64,000 bases of DNA from positions 124,001 to 188,000 of the forward strand of contig CAVSZO010000005.1 of assembly GCA_963732335.1 (NCBI GenBank), written 5' to 3'. Positions 8,873-18,139 of this stretch are shown in pieces. Position 1 is the stretch's first letter; each line of letters opens with the position of its first letter. The notes under the pieces were generated by a model. That model worked only from the letters and a program-made list of their open reading frames with translations. It searched no databases and was not told where the DNA came from. The position numbers were made by a program, and so were the translations under genes. Source of the DNA: Desertimonas sp963732335. Its GTDB lineage: Bacteria; Actinomycetota; Acidimicrobiia; Acidimicrobiales; Ilumatobacteraceae.

Positions 8873-10851
8873 TCGACGACCTGCCGGTCGCGATGGGCCA
8901 CGGCGAGCTCGGCGATCTCCCGCACGATCCGGGTGAGGTCGAAGTCGGTCGGCGTGTACACCCTCGCCACGCCGGCGTTGATCAGACGGGAACGGTCGTC
9001 CTCGGGAATGATGCCGCCGACCACCACCGGGGCGTCGACACCGCATGCGGTGAGCCGATCGATCACGTCGGGAACGAGGTCGAGGTGCGATCCAGACAGG
9101 ATCGACAGGCCAATCACCTCGGCGTCCTCGTCACGTGCCGAGGCGGCGATCTGCTCGGTCGTCAGCCGAATGCCCGCATAGATCACCTCCATCCCGGCAT
9201 CGCGGGCGGCGACGGCGATCTGCTCGGCGCCGTTGGAATGGCCGTCGAGGCCAGGCTTGGCCACGAGCAGCCGGGGCGGGCCGCCCGGCAGCGAGCGCAC
9301 CCACTCGGCGACCTGCTGCAGGCCACTGCCGGCGCCCGCCGCGGGCGCCGGCCACCCCGGTTGGCGCGCGGTACTCGCCGAACTCCTCGCGCATGACGTC
9401 TCCCCACTCACCGGTGGTCCCGCCGGCGCGGGCGAGGGCGATCGTCGCCGGCATGATGTTCTCGCCGCTCTCAGCTGCCCGCCGGAGCCCGGCGAGGGCA
9501 GCCTCGACGGCGTCGGCATCACGCTCCGCCCGCCACCGCTGGACGCCGGCGATCGCCTCCGCCTCGACCTGCGAATCGACGCGCAGGATCGCCCCCGCGC
9601 CGCCGAGCGGGGACGGTTCCGTCTCCGTGAACCGATTGACCCCCACGACCACTTGTTCACCGGACTCGATCCGGCGGGTGCGCTCCGCCATCGACGAGAC
9701 GAGTCGCGACTTCAACGTCTCGACGGCGTCGAACGCGCCACCCATCGCCAGGATCTCGTCGAGCTCCACCCAGGCCCTGTCGCACAGCTCCGACGTGCGC
9801 GCGTCGATGACTGCAGAGCCGTCGAAGATGTCGTCGTACTCGAGAAGGTCGCTCTCGTAGGCGAGCACCTGTTGCATTCGCAATGACCACTGCTGGTCCC
9901 AGGGTCGGGGCAGTCCAAGCGCCTCGTTCCATGCCGGGAGCTGGATGCTGCGCGCCCGCGCCGACTTGGACAGCGTGACCGCAAGCATCTCGAGCACGAT
10001 CCGCTGCACGTTGTTCTCCGGCTGCGCCTCGGTGAGTCCGAGGCTGTTGACCTGCACGCCGTAGCGGAATCGCAGGGCCTTCGGGTCGGTCACGCCGTAG
10101 CGCTCGCGTCCGATGCGTTCCCAGAGCACGCCGAAGGCGCGCAGCTTGCAGATCTCCTCGACGAAGCGGATTCCGGCGTTGACGAAGAAGGAGATCGATC
10201 CGAACAGCGGAGCGAAGCGCTCCGGCGGCGACCTGGCCGGACTCGCGCACGGCGTCGAGTACCCCGACCGCGGTCGCCAGTGCATACGCCAGCTCCTGCA
10301 CTGGCGTGGCGCCTGCCTCCTGCAGGTGGTAGGAGCACACGTTGATCGGGTTCCACATCGGCGCGTTGGCCGCGCACCAGGCGACGACGTCGACGGTCAG
10401 CCGCCGCGACGGACCGGGCGGAAAGATGTACGTGCCGCGGCGAGAGGTACTCCTTGACGATGTCGTTCTGTGTTGTGCCGCGCAGCTCGGCGGGACCGAC
10501 GCCCTGCTCCTCGGCGTTGGCGACGTACAGGGCGAGCAGCCACGCCGCCGTGGCATTGATCGTCATCGACGTGTTCATCTGCGCCGGCGGGATGCCGTCG
10601 AGCAGGGTGCGCATGTCGCCGAGATGGCTGATCGGCACGCCGACCTTGCCGACCTCGCCACGAGCCATCGGCGAATCCGGGTCGTAGCCGGTTTGCGTCG
10701 GCAGGTCGAAGGCGACGGACAGGCCGGTCTGCCCCTTGGCCAGGTTCGTGCGGTACAGCTCGTTGGACGCCGCCGCCGTGGAGTGCCCGGAGTAGGTGCG
10801 CATGATCCACGGCTGATCGCGCGGATGGGCGCTCGGATCGCGCTCGGTCAT
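8869..10851 (-). CDS. Ethylmalonyl-CoA mutase-type (MeaA-like) B12-dependent acyl-CoA mutase, three frameshifts
   Basis: Coenzyme B12-dependent mutase of about 660 residues in one chain. The TIM-barrel part has RTYSGHSTA, GLSVAFDLPTQTGYDPD, MNTSMTINATAAWLLALY, NVCSYHLQEAGATPVQEL and NEALGLPRPWDQQWS, all typical of the MeaA/Ecm group rather than MutB. The C-terminal cobalamin domain carries KPGLDGHSNGAEQIAVAARD (the D-x-H-x-x-G histidine ligand) and GLSILSGSHL. Frame changes near 10440, 10225 and 9350 each fit one extra base. Family enzymes convert ethylmalonyl-CoA to methylsuccinyl-CoA. A butyryl/methylmalonyl-CoA mutase role is the alternative. No crotonyl-CoA carboxylase/reductase is visible here. 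Start ATG 10851 follows aat by seven bases. Confidence 0.85.
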
Positions 10852-10858
10852 CGTCGTC

Positions 10859-11527
10859 CTACCTCGCCTCTCCGACGGCATCGGCAAGACGCCGAAGGTA
10901 CTCGTCGCGGCTCACCGCGATCGCTCCCAGCGATGCGAGGTGCGGTGTCAGCCACTGCACGTCGAGCAACCTCGCGCCCGTCACCGTGAGCCAGTCGACG
11001 AGCTCGACGAGGGCCACCTTGGAGGCGTCGCGGGCGTGGTGGAACATCGCTTCGCCGGCAAACAAGCCACCGATGCGGACGCCGTAGAGGCCGCCGACGA
11101 GCGTGCCCTGCTCGTCGAACGACTCGAACGAATGGGCCCAGCCGAGCTGATGCAATCGCCGGTATGCGGCGACGAACGCCGGGGTGATCCACGATCCGGG
11201 ACGGCCGGGGTCGGCGCACTGGAGCATGACGTCGCCGAACGCGGTGTCCCGCTTGACGTCGTAGCGGCGCATGCTGCGGCGCAGCGATCGGGAGACGGCG
11301 AGGCCGTCGAGCGGGATGATGGCCCGCGGGTCCGGCGAGAACCACGCCAACCGACGGCGGCCGAACGGCATCGGGAACAGACCGCGGCGGTACGCCTCCA
11401 GCAGCGTCCCCGGCTCGAGGTCACCGCCGACGCCGGCAATCCCGTCACGGTCGGCCGCCCGCGGCGACGGCAGCTCCCATCGTGTTGTCGGCGGTTCGAC
11501 GGGATGGCGTCGCTCCGGCTGCTGCAT
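10859..11527 (-). CDS. aat: Leucyl/phenylalanyl-tRNA-protein transferase
   Basis: Aat transfers Leu or Phe from aminoacyl-tRNA to the N-terminal Arg or Lys of proteins, marking them for ClpS/ClpAP. The 222-residue product is intact. It has the family signatures GGDLEPGTLLEAYRRGLFPM, LAWFSPDPRAIIPLDGL, SWITPAFVAAYRRLH, GGLYGVRIGGLFAGEAMFH and ASKVALVELVDWL. It sits between the dehydrogenase (43 bases upstream once that gene's frameshift is corrected) and the mutase (seven bases downstream), so it looks co-transcribed with acyl-CoA metabolism genes. No functional link is known to me. Confidence 0.95.
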   Translation of the reverse strand: MQQPERRHPVEPPTTRWELPSPRAADRDGIAGVGGDLEPGTLLEAYRRGLFPMPFGRRRLAWFSPDPRAIIPLDGLAVSRSLRRSMRRYDVKRDTAFGDVMLQCADPGRPGSWITPAFVAAYRRLHQLGWAHSFESFDEQGTLVGGLYGVRIGGLFAGEAMFHHARDASKVALVELVDWLTVTGARLLDVQWLTPHLASLGAIAVSRDEYLRRLADAVGEAR

Positions 11528-11569
11528 GCCCGATCAGCATGTCGCCGGTCGACCACAGTTGCACGCGGC

Positions 11570-12422
11570 TCAGTAGCTGATAGAAGCCGGCTCCGGTCTT
11601 GCGGCCGAGCTGGCCCGCGGCGACCTTGCGCCGCAGCGTCGGCGCCGGCGCGAAGTTCGGGTCACGAAACTCGTCGTAGAGCGCGTCGAGGATGGCGACC
11701 GACGTGTCGAGGCCGACGAGGTCGAGCAGGGCGAACGGACCCATCGGGAAGTTGCAGCCTCCGCACATCGCCGTGTCGATGTCCTCGATCGACGCCGTTC
11801 CGTGCTCGTACATGCGGACGGCGTTGTTGAGGTACGGGAACAACAGAGCGTTGACGACGAAACCTGCCCGGTCGACGACCTCGATGGCGTCCTTGCCGCA
11901 AGTCGTGGCGAAGGCCATCGCCGTCTTGATCGTGTCGTCGCTCGCCGTGATCGGGCGGACGACCTCGACGAGGCGCATGTGCGTCGCCGGGTTGAAGAAG
12001 TGGATGCCGCACACCTGGTCGGGACGTTGCGTCGCCATCGCCAACTCGACCACCGGGAGCGTCGAAGTGTTCGTCGCCAGGATGCCCGACGGCTTGACGA
12101 TCTGCTCGAGCTCGGCGAACAACTCCCGCTTCGTGGGGAGGTCCTCGACGATGCTCTCGATGACGAGATCGCACGCCGCCAGCTCGCCGAGATGATCGGT
12201 GACCGTGATCCGCCCGAGAACCTCGTCGCGTTCGCTGGCGAGCAGCGTGTCCTTGGTGACCTGCCGTTGGAGACTGGCGGCGACGGCGGCGACGACAGCG
12301 TCGGCGCCTGTCCGCGTCCGCGAGCGGGCGACGACGTGATACCCCGATGTGGCGACGACTTCGACGAGCCCGGCACCCATTACGCCGGACCCGACGATTC
12401 CGACGGCGTTGACCTCGGCCAT
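11570..12422 (-). CDS. 3-hydroxyacyl-CoA dehydrogenase (3-hydroxybutyryl-CoA type), frameshift at the stop
   Basis: NAD-dependent dehydrogenase of about 283 residues. The N-terminal Rossmann motif is GIVGSGVMGAGLVEVVA. Family signatures follow: VIESIVEDLPTKRELF, ATNTSTLPVVELA and GIHFFNPATHMRLVEVV (catalytic His), then the helical C-domain with GFVVNALLFPYLNNAVRM and MGPFALLDLVGLD. The uncorrected frame runs on to 11445 and overlaps aat. Removing one base near 11577 gives GRKTGAGFYQY and a stop at 11570, the normal end of the family. It probably serves beta-oxidation or the ethylmalonyl-CoA pathway with the neighbouring mutase. A palindromic operator abuts its promoter. Confidence 0.88.
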
Positions 12423-12428
12423 GCGGAG

Positions 12429-12450
12429 AGCTTAGTTACCCGTCGGTAAC
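12429..12450 (-). promoter_or_regulatory. Leaderless -10 and palindromic TetR-type operator of the dehydrogenase operon
   Basis: On the minus strand GTTACCGACGGGTAAC (12435-12450; arms GTTACC/GGTAAC, 4-base centre) directly abuts TAAGCT (12429-12434), which lies six bases before the ATG at 12422. A bound repressor would cover the -35/-10 spacer. From memory, actinobacterial acyl-CoA dehydrogenase genes often carry a TTACCGACGGGTAA-like box bound by TetR regulators. The regulator itself is not in the window. Confidence 0.65.
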
Positions 12451-12517
12451 CTGTCGAGCGCAAATCGTCCGAGCGGCCCGAGCAACGACCGGAGCCCGGG
12501 CGGCTACCGTGCCGGCG

Positions 12518-13154
12518 ATGACCGGGCCGGGAGTGTTGTCGTTCTGTGGCGGGGGAGCGTTCGTCGGCAACGACGAGCTCGACCGCCGGCTGCTCGCCGA
12601 GGTCGGGGCCGATCGTGTGGTGATGCTCCCGACGGCCGATGCGTTCGAGGAGCCTGGCGCTCTCGTCTCCACGGCGATGACGTGGGCGGAGCGACTCGGC
12701 GTCGAGATCGAGGCGCTGATGGTGATGCAGCGTCACGACGCCGAGGACGATGGGGCGGCCGGAGTCATCGACACGGCATCGGCCGTGTACCTCGCCGGCG
12801 ACTCGTCGATGCACCTGCGCAGCGTGCTCAAGGACACGGCCGTGTTCGCCGCCCTGCGGCGCGTGCTCGAGCGTGGCGGCCTGGTCGTCGCCATCGGACC
12901 GTCGGCAGCAGCACTCAGCGACCCGATGTTCGACGTTCGCGGCGGCGCTTTCACGCTCGGGCTCGGCCTGGAGACTGGCGTCGCCATCATTCCGGAGAGC
13001 GAGAAGTGGAGCGACGAAGCCCTCGCTCGAACGCGTTCGCTGGCGACGACACCGATCATCGAGCTACCGACCGGGGCCGCCGCCGTCTCCCGTCGGTGGC
13101 AACTGGGAGCTGCTCGGCGACGCCGTCGCCAGCGGCGAGCTCAATGCCCCCTGA
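12518..13154 (+). CDS. Peptidase S51 / cyanophycinase-like protein (one frameshift near the end)
   Basis: About 212 residues with the class-I glutamine-amidotransferase-like fold of peptidase S51. It opens with VLSFCGGGAFVGND. The central VVAIGPSAAALSD holds a Ser at the nucleophile elbow, although the family's usual G-x-S-A-G is changed here to G-P-S-A-A. VYLAGDSSMHLRSVLK follows the family's G-G-x-Q-like loop. The frame shifts near 13088, and the corrected end is GGNWELLGDAVASGELNAP with stop 13154. Start ATG 12518 is seven bases after TACCGT (leaderless); GTG 12509 is the alternative. Whether it cleaves peptides, cyanophycin or nothing is open. Confidence 0.6.
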
Positions 13155-13228
13155 TCTCGGACTGATTCGTGAACCTTGGTCGATTACCTGCCGTTAGCGT
13201 CCTCACAGCGACCATTGTTGGGCGGCGA

Positions 13229-13885
13229 TCAGCTTTGGACGAGGCCGGACTGGTAGGCGGCGATCACGGCTTGGGTGCGGTCGCGGGCGTCGAGCTTGGC
13301 GAGGATCCGGCTGACGTGGGTCTTGACGGTCTCGTTGCTGACGAACAGCTCCGTGGCGATCTCGGCGTTGGAGCGTCCGGTCGCGATCAGTCGCAGGACG
13401 TCGATCTCGCGAGCGGTGAGGTCGGCGATCCCATCGATCGTGTGTCGGGGCCGGATGCGGACGAACTCGTCGATCAGGCGACGGGTGATGTTGGGGGTCA
13501 GTAGGGCGTCGCCGGCAGCTACGACGCGGACGGCGTCGAACAGCGTTTCGGCGGTGACGTCCTTGAGGAGGAACCCGCTGGCGCCGGCGGAGAGGGCGTC
13601 GTAGACGTATTCGTCGAGGTCGAACGTGGTCAGCACGATCACGCGTGGCGGCGGGTGCAGCGTGCGGGTGATCGTGCGGGTCGCGTCGATCCCGTTGACG
13701 ACGGGCATGCGCACGTCCATCAGGATCACGTCGGGCCGGTGGGCGGTGGCGACGGTGACGGCGTCCTCGCCGTCGCGGGCGGTGCCGACGACGGTGATGT
13801 CGTCACGGGTGTCGAGCAGGGCGGCGAAGCCGGAGCGCACGATCTCCTGGTCGTCGGCGATCATCACCCGGATCGGTGCCGTCAC
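13229..13885 (-). CDS. NarL/LuxR-family response regulator
   Basis: A 218-residue two-domain regulator. The receiver domain has IADDQEIVRSG (acidic pocket), the phospho-acceptor Asp in DVILMDVRMP (about residue 56) and a conserved Lys in GFLLKDV. The C-terminal LuxR helix-turn-helix shows LTAREIDVLRLIATGRSNAEIA and SNETVKTHVSRILAKL. It overlaps the upstream sensor kinase gene by four bases (13882-13885), so the two form a translationally coupled two-component system. The divergent ABC transporter is the likely target, as in many cell-envelope-stress or drug-response modules. Confidence 0.95.
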   Translation of the reverse strand: MTAPIRVMIADDQEIVRSGFAALLDTRDDITVVGTARDGEDAVTVATAHRPDVILMDVRMPVVNGIDATRTITRTLHPPPRVIVLTTFDLDEYVYDALSAGASGFLLKDVTAETLFDAVRVVAAGDALLTPNITRRLIDEFVRIRPRHTIDGIADLTAREIDVLRLIATGRSNAEIATELFVSNETVKTHVSRILAKLDARDRTQAVIAAYQSGLVQS

Positions 13886-15069
13886 GGCACGCTCTCTACC
13901 GGGAGATCGGCGACGATCTCGAACCCGCCGTCGGCGTGGTCGCCAGCTGTGAACGTGCCTCCGATCGCCTCGACCCGCTCGCGCATGCCCACCAGGCCAA
14001 ACCCAGCTTCAGCGTCGTCGCCCACCTCAGCGGAGACGCCGGGCCCGTGATCTCGCACGGAGACACGAAGCAACGTCGGCGTGTAGTCGAGCGACACCTC
14101 GACCGCTGCCCCGTTGGCATGGCGGCGGACGTTCGTGAGCGCCTCCTGCACGACTCGATAGGCGATCAACTCGACCGCCACTGGCAGCTCGGCCACCGGG
14201 CCACGGACACTGAAGCGCACCTCACCACCGAGCGCGCGGTGCTGCTCGATCAGGGCGTTGAGCTGGTCGAACCCCGGTTGCGGGGCGAGCTCGGCGGCCT
14301 CCACCGGGGCGCGCATCACGCCGAGCAGCCGGCGCATCTCGTCGAGCGCGGACCGGGCCGAGTCGCCGATCGCCGCGAACCGGTCGGCACCCAGTTCCGG
14401 CAGGCCGGGCGTGGTGAAGCGAGCGCTCTCCGCCTGGATGGCGATCGCCGAGATGTGGTGGGCGACGACGTCGTGCAACTCGCGGGCGATTCGCGTGCGC
14501 TCGGCGAGCAGCGACTGCTCACGCAGGGTCGCTGCGTGGGCGGCGACGCTGGCATCGCGTTCCTCGATCAGCATGCCTCGACTGCGCAGCGCGAGGCCGA
14601 AACCAAGGGCGGCGATCGCCACCACGAACACGAGGAAGCTTCGAGCGCCAGCGTCGTCACCGTTGAACGGAGTGACGGCGTTGATCAGGAACGGAAAGGC
14701 GAACAGCGCCGAGTACCAGACGTGGAGATGGAACGCCGCCGCGCACAGCACGAGCGCGAGCGCGATCACACACACCACGAGCGTGGGTCGGTTCTGGTCT
14801 GCCTGTAAGACGATCATGGCGAATGCGCAGAGCGCCGCGGCGAGTCGAGGCAATCGGTTGACGAATGCCACCGGGGCAGTCGTCGCAAGGGCTGCAGGCA
14901 ACAGATCGTCGGCCAGCTCACCGCTCTCGCGGAGAATCGACTCGCCGACCGCCAGTACCAGCAGCACCACCGCCGCTCCCACCCAAAGTTCGCGGGTGCC
15001 GAACGGGTAGCCGACATCTCGCCCCGTCACGAGAGCCTTCACGCGGTCGGTCGCCGGCATGGCGGCCAT
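13882..15069 (-). CDS. Sensor histidine kinase, HisKA_3 (NarL-partner) type
   Basis: About 395 residues. The N-terminal half has four or five membrane helices with short loops and no large sensory domain. The dimerisation and phospho-acceptor helix is RTRIARELHDVVAHHISAIAI (His about residue 196). The HATPase_c domain has LTNVRRHANGAAVEV, VRDHGPGV and GFGLVGMRERVEAIGG. This is the intramembrane-sensing architecture of DesK/LiaS-like kinases. Start is ATG 15069 or 15060; the frame is open to 15105. It is coupled to the response regulator by ATGA. The signal sensed is unknown. Confidence 0.93.
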   Translation of the reverse strand: MAAMPATDRVKALVTGRDVGYPFGTRELWVGAAVVLLVLAVGESILRESGELADDLLPAALATTAPVAFVNRLPRLAAALCAFAMIVLQADQNRPTLVVCVIALALVLCAAAFHLHVWYSALFAFPFLINAVTPFNGDDAGARSFLVFVVAIAALGFGLALRSRGMLIEERDASVAAHAATLREQSLLAERTRIARELHDVVAHHISAIAIQAESARFTTPGLPELGADRFAAIGDSARSALDEMRRLLGVMRAPVEAAELAPQPGFDQLNALIEQHRALGGEVRFSVRGPVAELPVAVELIAYRVVQEALTNVRRHANGAAVEVSLDYTPTLLRVSVRDHGPGVSAEVGDDAEAGFGLVGMRERVEAIGGTFTAGDHADGGFEIVADLPVESVP

Positions 15070-15171
15070 TGTCGCCGAACGTCGCCGAAACGACGTCACT
15101 CCCACGGGGGACCGGTGCGGTGGCTCCGAAGGGGGATTCGGGCTCGCGTCGTGATCCGTACCGTCGAAGCC

Positions 15172-16057
15172 ATGACTTCACTGATCGTCGAGCGTCTGAC
15201 CAAGCGCTTCGGGCCCGTCACCGCTGTCGACAACTTGTCGTTCACGGTCCGACAGGGACTCGTCACCGGGCTGGTCGGGCCGAACGGTTCGGGCAAGTCG
15301 ACGACGATGCGCGCTGCCCTCGGCCTCATCGCGCCGACCTCCGGCCGGGTGCTGGTCGACGGCATTTCCTACCGCGCTCTCGAGCGACCGCTCACGCAGG
15401 TGGGAGCGGTGCTCGACGCGGACGCCGTCAACGGCGCGATGACCGGCCGTCGCCACCTGCGCTGGCTGGCAACGTCGAACGCGATCGGCGACCGCCGCGC
15501 CGATGAGCTGCTCGACCTCGTCGGCCTCAATGGTGCAGCCCGCCGGCGGATCGGCGGCTACTCGCTCGGCATGAGACAACGCCTCGGCATCGCCGCCGCC
15601 CTGCTCGGCGACCCACCGATCCTCGTCTTCGACGAGCCGATGAACGGCCTCGATCCCGAAGGAATCGTGTGGCTGCGCGGCTTCCTGCGCGACCGTGCCC
15701 GGGAGGGCCGGATCGTGCTGCTGTCGAGCCACCTGATGAGCGAGCTGGAAGGGATCGCCGACCGGCTCGTCATCATCAAAGGCGGACGGCTCATCACGGA
15801 CACGACGGTCGCCGAGTTACTGCGGGGCTCGAGCCGCGGCACGGTGACCGTGCGCACCGACCACGCCGCTGACGCAATGGCGGTGCTCGCCAACAACGGC
15901 GCCCGCGTCACGTCGACCGGACGCGACGCGATCGAAGTTGACGGCGTCTCCGCCTGAGCGGGTCGCCGGGCTGCTCGCCGGGGCCGGAGTCGGATTCCAC
16001 GGCCTCGCCACCGGTCACGCCTCGCTCGAATCGATCTACCTGGAGCTGACCCGATGA
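15172..16057 (+). CDS. ABC transporter ATP-binding protein (one frameshift near the C-terminus)
   Basis: ATPase of about 294 residues for a two-gene exporter. Walker A is GPNGSGKST, the signature YSLGMRQRLGIAAALLG, and Walker B ILVFDEPMNGLDPEG, with the switch His in LLSSHLMSE. As read, the frame stops at 15957. One base removed near 15951 continues into PERVAGLLAGAGVGFHGLA and ESIYLELTR. This ends at TGA 16055-16057, overlapping the permease ATG by four bases. That overlap is good evidence that the longer form is the real gene. TACCGT lies seven bases before ATG 15172 (leaderless). It is divergent from the kinase/regulator pair, which probably controls it. Confidence 0.92.
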
Positions 16058-16836
16058 ATGTCGCACCCCGCACCCTGCGCGCCGAGCTGCGCAAGACGTT
16101 CGCCACTCGAGGGATCTGGATCGCCTACACACTGCTGCTCGCATTCACGATCGGCTTCTCGCTGTTCCTCGCCGCTGGCTCGACCACCGATGCCGGACCG
16201 TACCCGGGCGGCGGTGACAACGACATCGTGGCCGATGCCCTGTCCGGGGCGTTGATCGGCGCAATCGTCGCCGCCGTGATCGGTGCCATCGCAATCGGCA
16301 ACGAGTACGTCTCGGGCCTGATCGCGAGTACGTTCGCGGCCCAACCACGCCGCTCTCGGGTGCTCGCTGCTAAGGCGATCATCGTCGGGGTGTGCACCAC
16401 CGCGGTCGGCCTGGCCGCTGCCTTCGTGGCGTTCTTCGCCACCCGACCGATCCAGCGCGGCAACGGATTTTTCGCTCCCGGCTATCCCGATCCCGATCTC
16501 ACGAGCGAGCCGGTGCTGCGGGCGATTCTCGGAACCGGGGCGCTGTTCGGCCTGATCGGCCTGCTCGCCCTCGGCGTCGGGATGGTTGTCAAGCGCACTG
16601 CTATCACGATCCCGATCGTGATCGGACTCCTCCTCGTGCCCGCCCTGCTCGCCGTCGACGAGAACGTGGCCCGCAAGGTGCAGGGCTGGAGCCCGTTCGC
16701 CGGCTTCTCGATCCAGCACACCGTCGACCGGGACGACTACTACACCGCACCGTGGACCGGTCTCGCCGTCCTCACGGCGTACGCCTTCGGCGCACTCGCC
16801 ATCGGCGTCGCAGTCACCCGCCGGCGTGACGTGTAA
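16054..16836 (+). CDS. ABC transporter permease (ABC-2 type)
   Basis: A 260-residue membrane protein with about six helices: first helix near residues 21-40, pairs around 65-85 and 105-130, then 165-185, 190-210 and a C-terminal helix before RRRDV. It begins TLRAELRKTFATRG, the amphipathic start common in ABC-2 permeases of the NatB/BcrB kind. It follows the ATPase with an ATGA overlap. Substrate cannot be told; the two-component neighbour suggests a peptide antibiotic, lipid or drug. Confidence 0.88.
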   Translation: MNVAPRTLRAELRKTFATRGIWIAYTLLLAFTIGFSLFLAAGSTTDAGPYPGGGDNDIVADALSGALIGAIVAAVIGAIAIGNEYVSGLIASTFAAQPRRSRVLAAKAIIVGVCTTAVGLAAAFVAFFATRPIQRGNGFFAPGYPDPDLTSEPVLRAILGTGALFGLIGLLALGVGMVVKRTAITIPIVIGLLLVPALLAVDENVARKVQGWSPFAGFSIQHTVDRDDYYTAPWTGLAVLTAYAFGALAIGVAVTRRRDV

Positions 16837-16905
16837 GGAAGTCGCGGGGTTCTTGCTGACGGCCAGTGAGGCTTAGGGTGGATCGGCAGACCCGAGGAGG
16901 CCCGC

Positions 16906-17481
16906 ATGACCAGCTTGTCGAACCGGCCGAACACCGCCCTTGTGGTGATCGACGTGCAGAACGGCGTCGTCGCCAACGCCCACCAGCGCGACGAGGTGAT
17001 CGGCAACATCAGCACCCTCGTCGACAAGGCTCGGGCTCGGGACGTTCCCGTGATCTGGGTCCAGCACTCCGACGACGAACTGCCCCAGGGCAGCGATCAG
17101 TGGCAGTACGTCGAGGAGCTCCACCGGACGGAGTCGGAGCCGCTGGTCCACAAGCACTACGGCGACTCGTTCGAGGACACCGACCTCGAGTCTGAGCTCG
17201 CGGCGCGGGGCGTCGGCCGCCTCGTCGTCGCTGGTGCGCAGACCGATGCCTGCATCCGTTCGACATTGCACGGCGCGTTCACCCGCGGCTACGACGCGGT
17301 TCTCGTTGGCGACGCCCACACCACGGAGGACCTCTCCGAGTGGGGCGCCCCCCCGCCCGACAAGGTCATCTCCCACACCAACCTGTACTGGTCGTGGCAG
17401 TCGGCGCCCGGTCGCACGGCCGGTGTCGTCGACACCGCCGACGTCAGCTTCGATCCCACTGACGGGAAGTCGGCGTCGTAG
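16906..17481 (+). CDS. Isochorismatase-like cysteine hydrolase
   Basis: A 191-residue alpha/beta hydrolase of the isochorismatase superfamily. The catalytic triad residues are visible: Asp in VVIDVQNGVV (about residue 16), Lys in VHKHYGDSF and Cys in VAGAQTDACIRSTLHGA (about 115). Members hydrolyse amides such as nicotinamide, N-carbamoyl compounds or isochorismate. The motifs do not fix the substrate. A strong Shine-Dalgarno sequence (aggagg, 16894-16899) lies before ATG 16906, and a weak promoter (TTGCTG near 16853, TAGGGT at 16874) lies upstream. This is one of the few clearly leadered genes here. Confidence 0.88.
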   Translation: MTSLSNRPNTALVVIDVQNGVVANAHQRDEVIGNISTLVDKARARDVPVIWVQHSDDELPQGSDQWQYVEELHRTESEPLVHKHYGDSFEDTDLESELAARGVGRLVVAGAQTDACIRSTLHGAFTRGYDAVLVGDAHTTEDLSEWGAPPPDKVISHTNLYWSWQSAPGRTAGVVDTADVSFDPTDGKSAS

Positions 17482-17532
17482 CGGCTATCCAACAGAGGCG
17501 CCCAGCGCCGCGTCGGTCTAGCCGTCAGGCCT

Positions 17533-17832
17533 TCAATCCCGGCGTGCGTCGCGCCGTTCCGCCCGACGCCGATGGCGACGAATGACGCCGAGTCCGAGCC
17601 AGACCAGCGCACCCAGAGTCGCGGACAAAAGAACCACCAACCACAGCGGCCACGTGAATTCCCAGAAGAAGAGCTGGAGCGTGACGTCCTCGGTGTTCTG
17701 CACCATGAAGATGACGAGCAGAGCGCCCCCGGTGAATGCCGCGATGGCCCCACCGCCCAATTTGACGCCGGGCTTGTCGCCGGTGGCGACAGGTGGTGGG
17801 CCGCTCGCACCCACAGCAAGCGGATCAGTCAT
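17533..17832 (-). CDS. LapA-domain (DUF1049) small membrane protein
   Basis: A 99-residue protein with a Pro/Gly-rich cytoplasmic N-terminus. Two membrane helices follow (about residues 30-47 and 58-80) with the LapA signature VIFMVQNTEDVTLQLFFWEFTWPL between them, and a basic tail RRHRRRAERRDARRD. In proteobacteria LapA helps lipopolysaccharide assembly. In actinobacteria, which lack LPS, the role is unknown. A strong ribosome-binding site (ggaggagg) precedes ATG 17832. Confidence 0.88.
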   Translation of the reverse strand: MTDPLAVGASGPPPVATGDKPGVKLGGGAIAAFTGGALLVIFMVQNTEDVTLQLFFWEFTWPLWLVVLLSATLGALVWLGLGVIRRHRRRAERRDARRD

Positions 17833-18139
17833 CGGAGCCTCCTCCCATCAGTGAGTTGCCGTACCGTGGATCCAACGTCGCCGAACCTTACTGACCGACT
17901 CCACGCCTCCGGTGGATATGTGGAGGCAGCCGGGCTCGGCGACCAGTACGCACGACCTAGGGTGTTGTGCTGCTCGCATGCAATAGCGGGGAGGTGACGA
18001 AGCGTAGTGGTGCGGGTACGTGGGCGAAGCCGACGCTGGACCAGATCGACGATCGATTGCCACGTGCGGCAATCGATCGGTTCGTGCGAATCCTGCCCGC
18101 TCACAACACATCCGTCGGTGACAGGAAAGGAACGTATCA
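17833..18139. other. Intergenic region of 307 bases with an inverted repeat at 18050-18079
   Basis: No gene is supported. The region separates the divergent LapA-like gene and the DUF1269-like gene. It contains an inverted repeat with 12-base arms (cgatcgattgcc / ggcaatcgatcg, 6-base centre) about 60 bases before the ATG at 18140. That could be an operator or a leader hairpin. The final part has a purine-rich ribosome-binding site (gaaaggaa) ahead of the start codon. Confidence 0.5.

Noticed and set aside
8869..10851. The mutase as a true pseudogene
   Set aside because: All parts of the protein are present with conserved motifs, and the three breaks are single extra bases like those in essential genes nearby.
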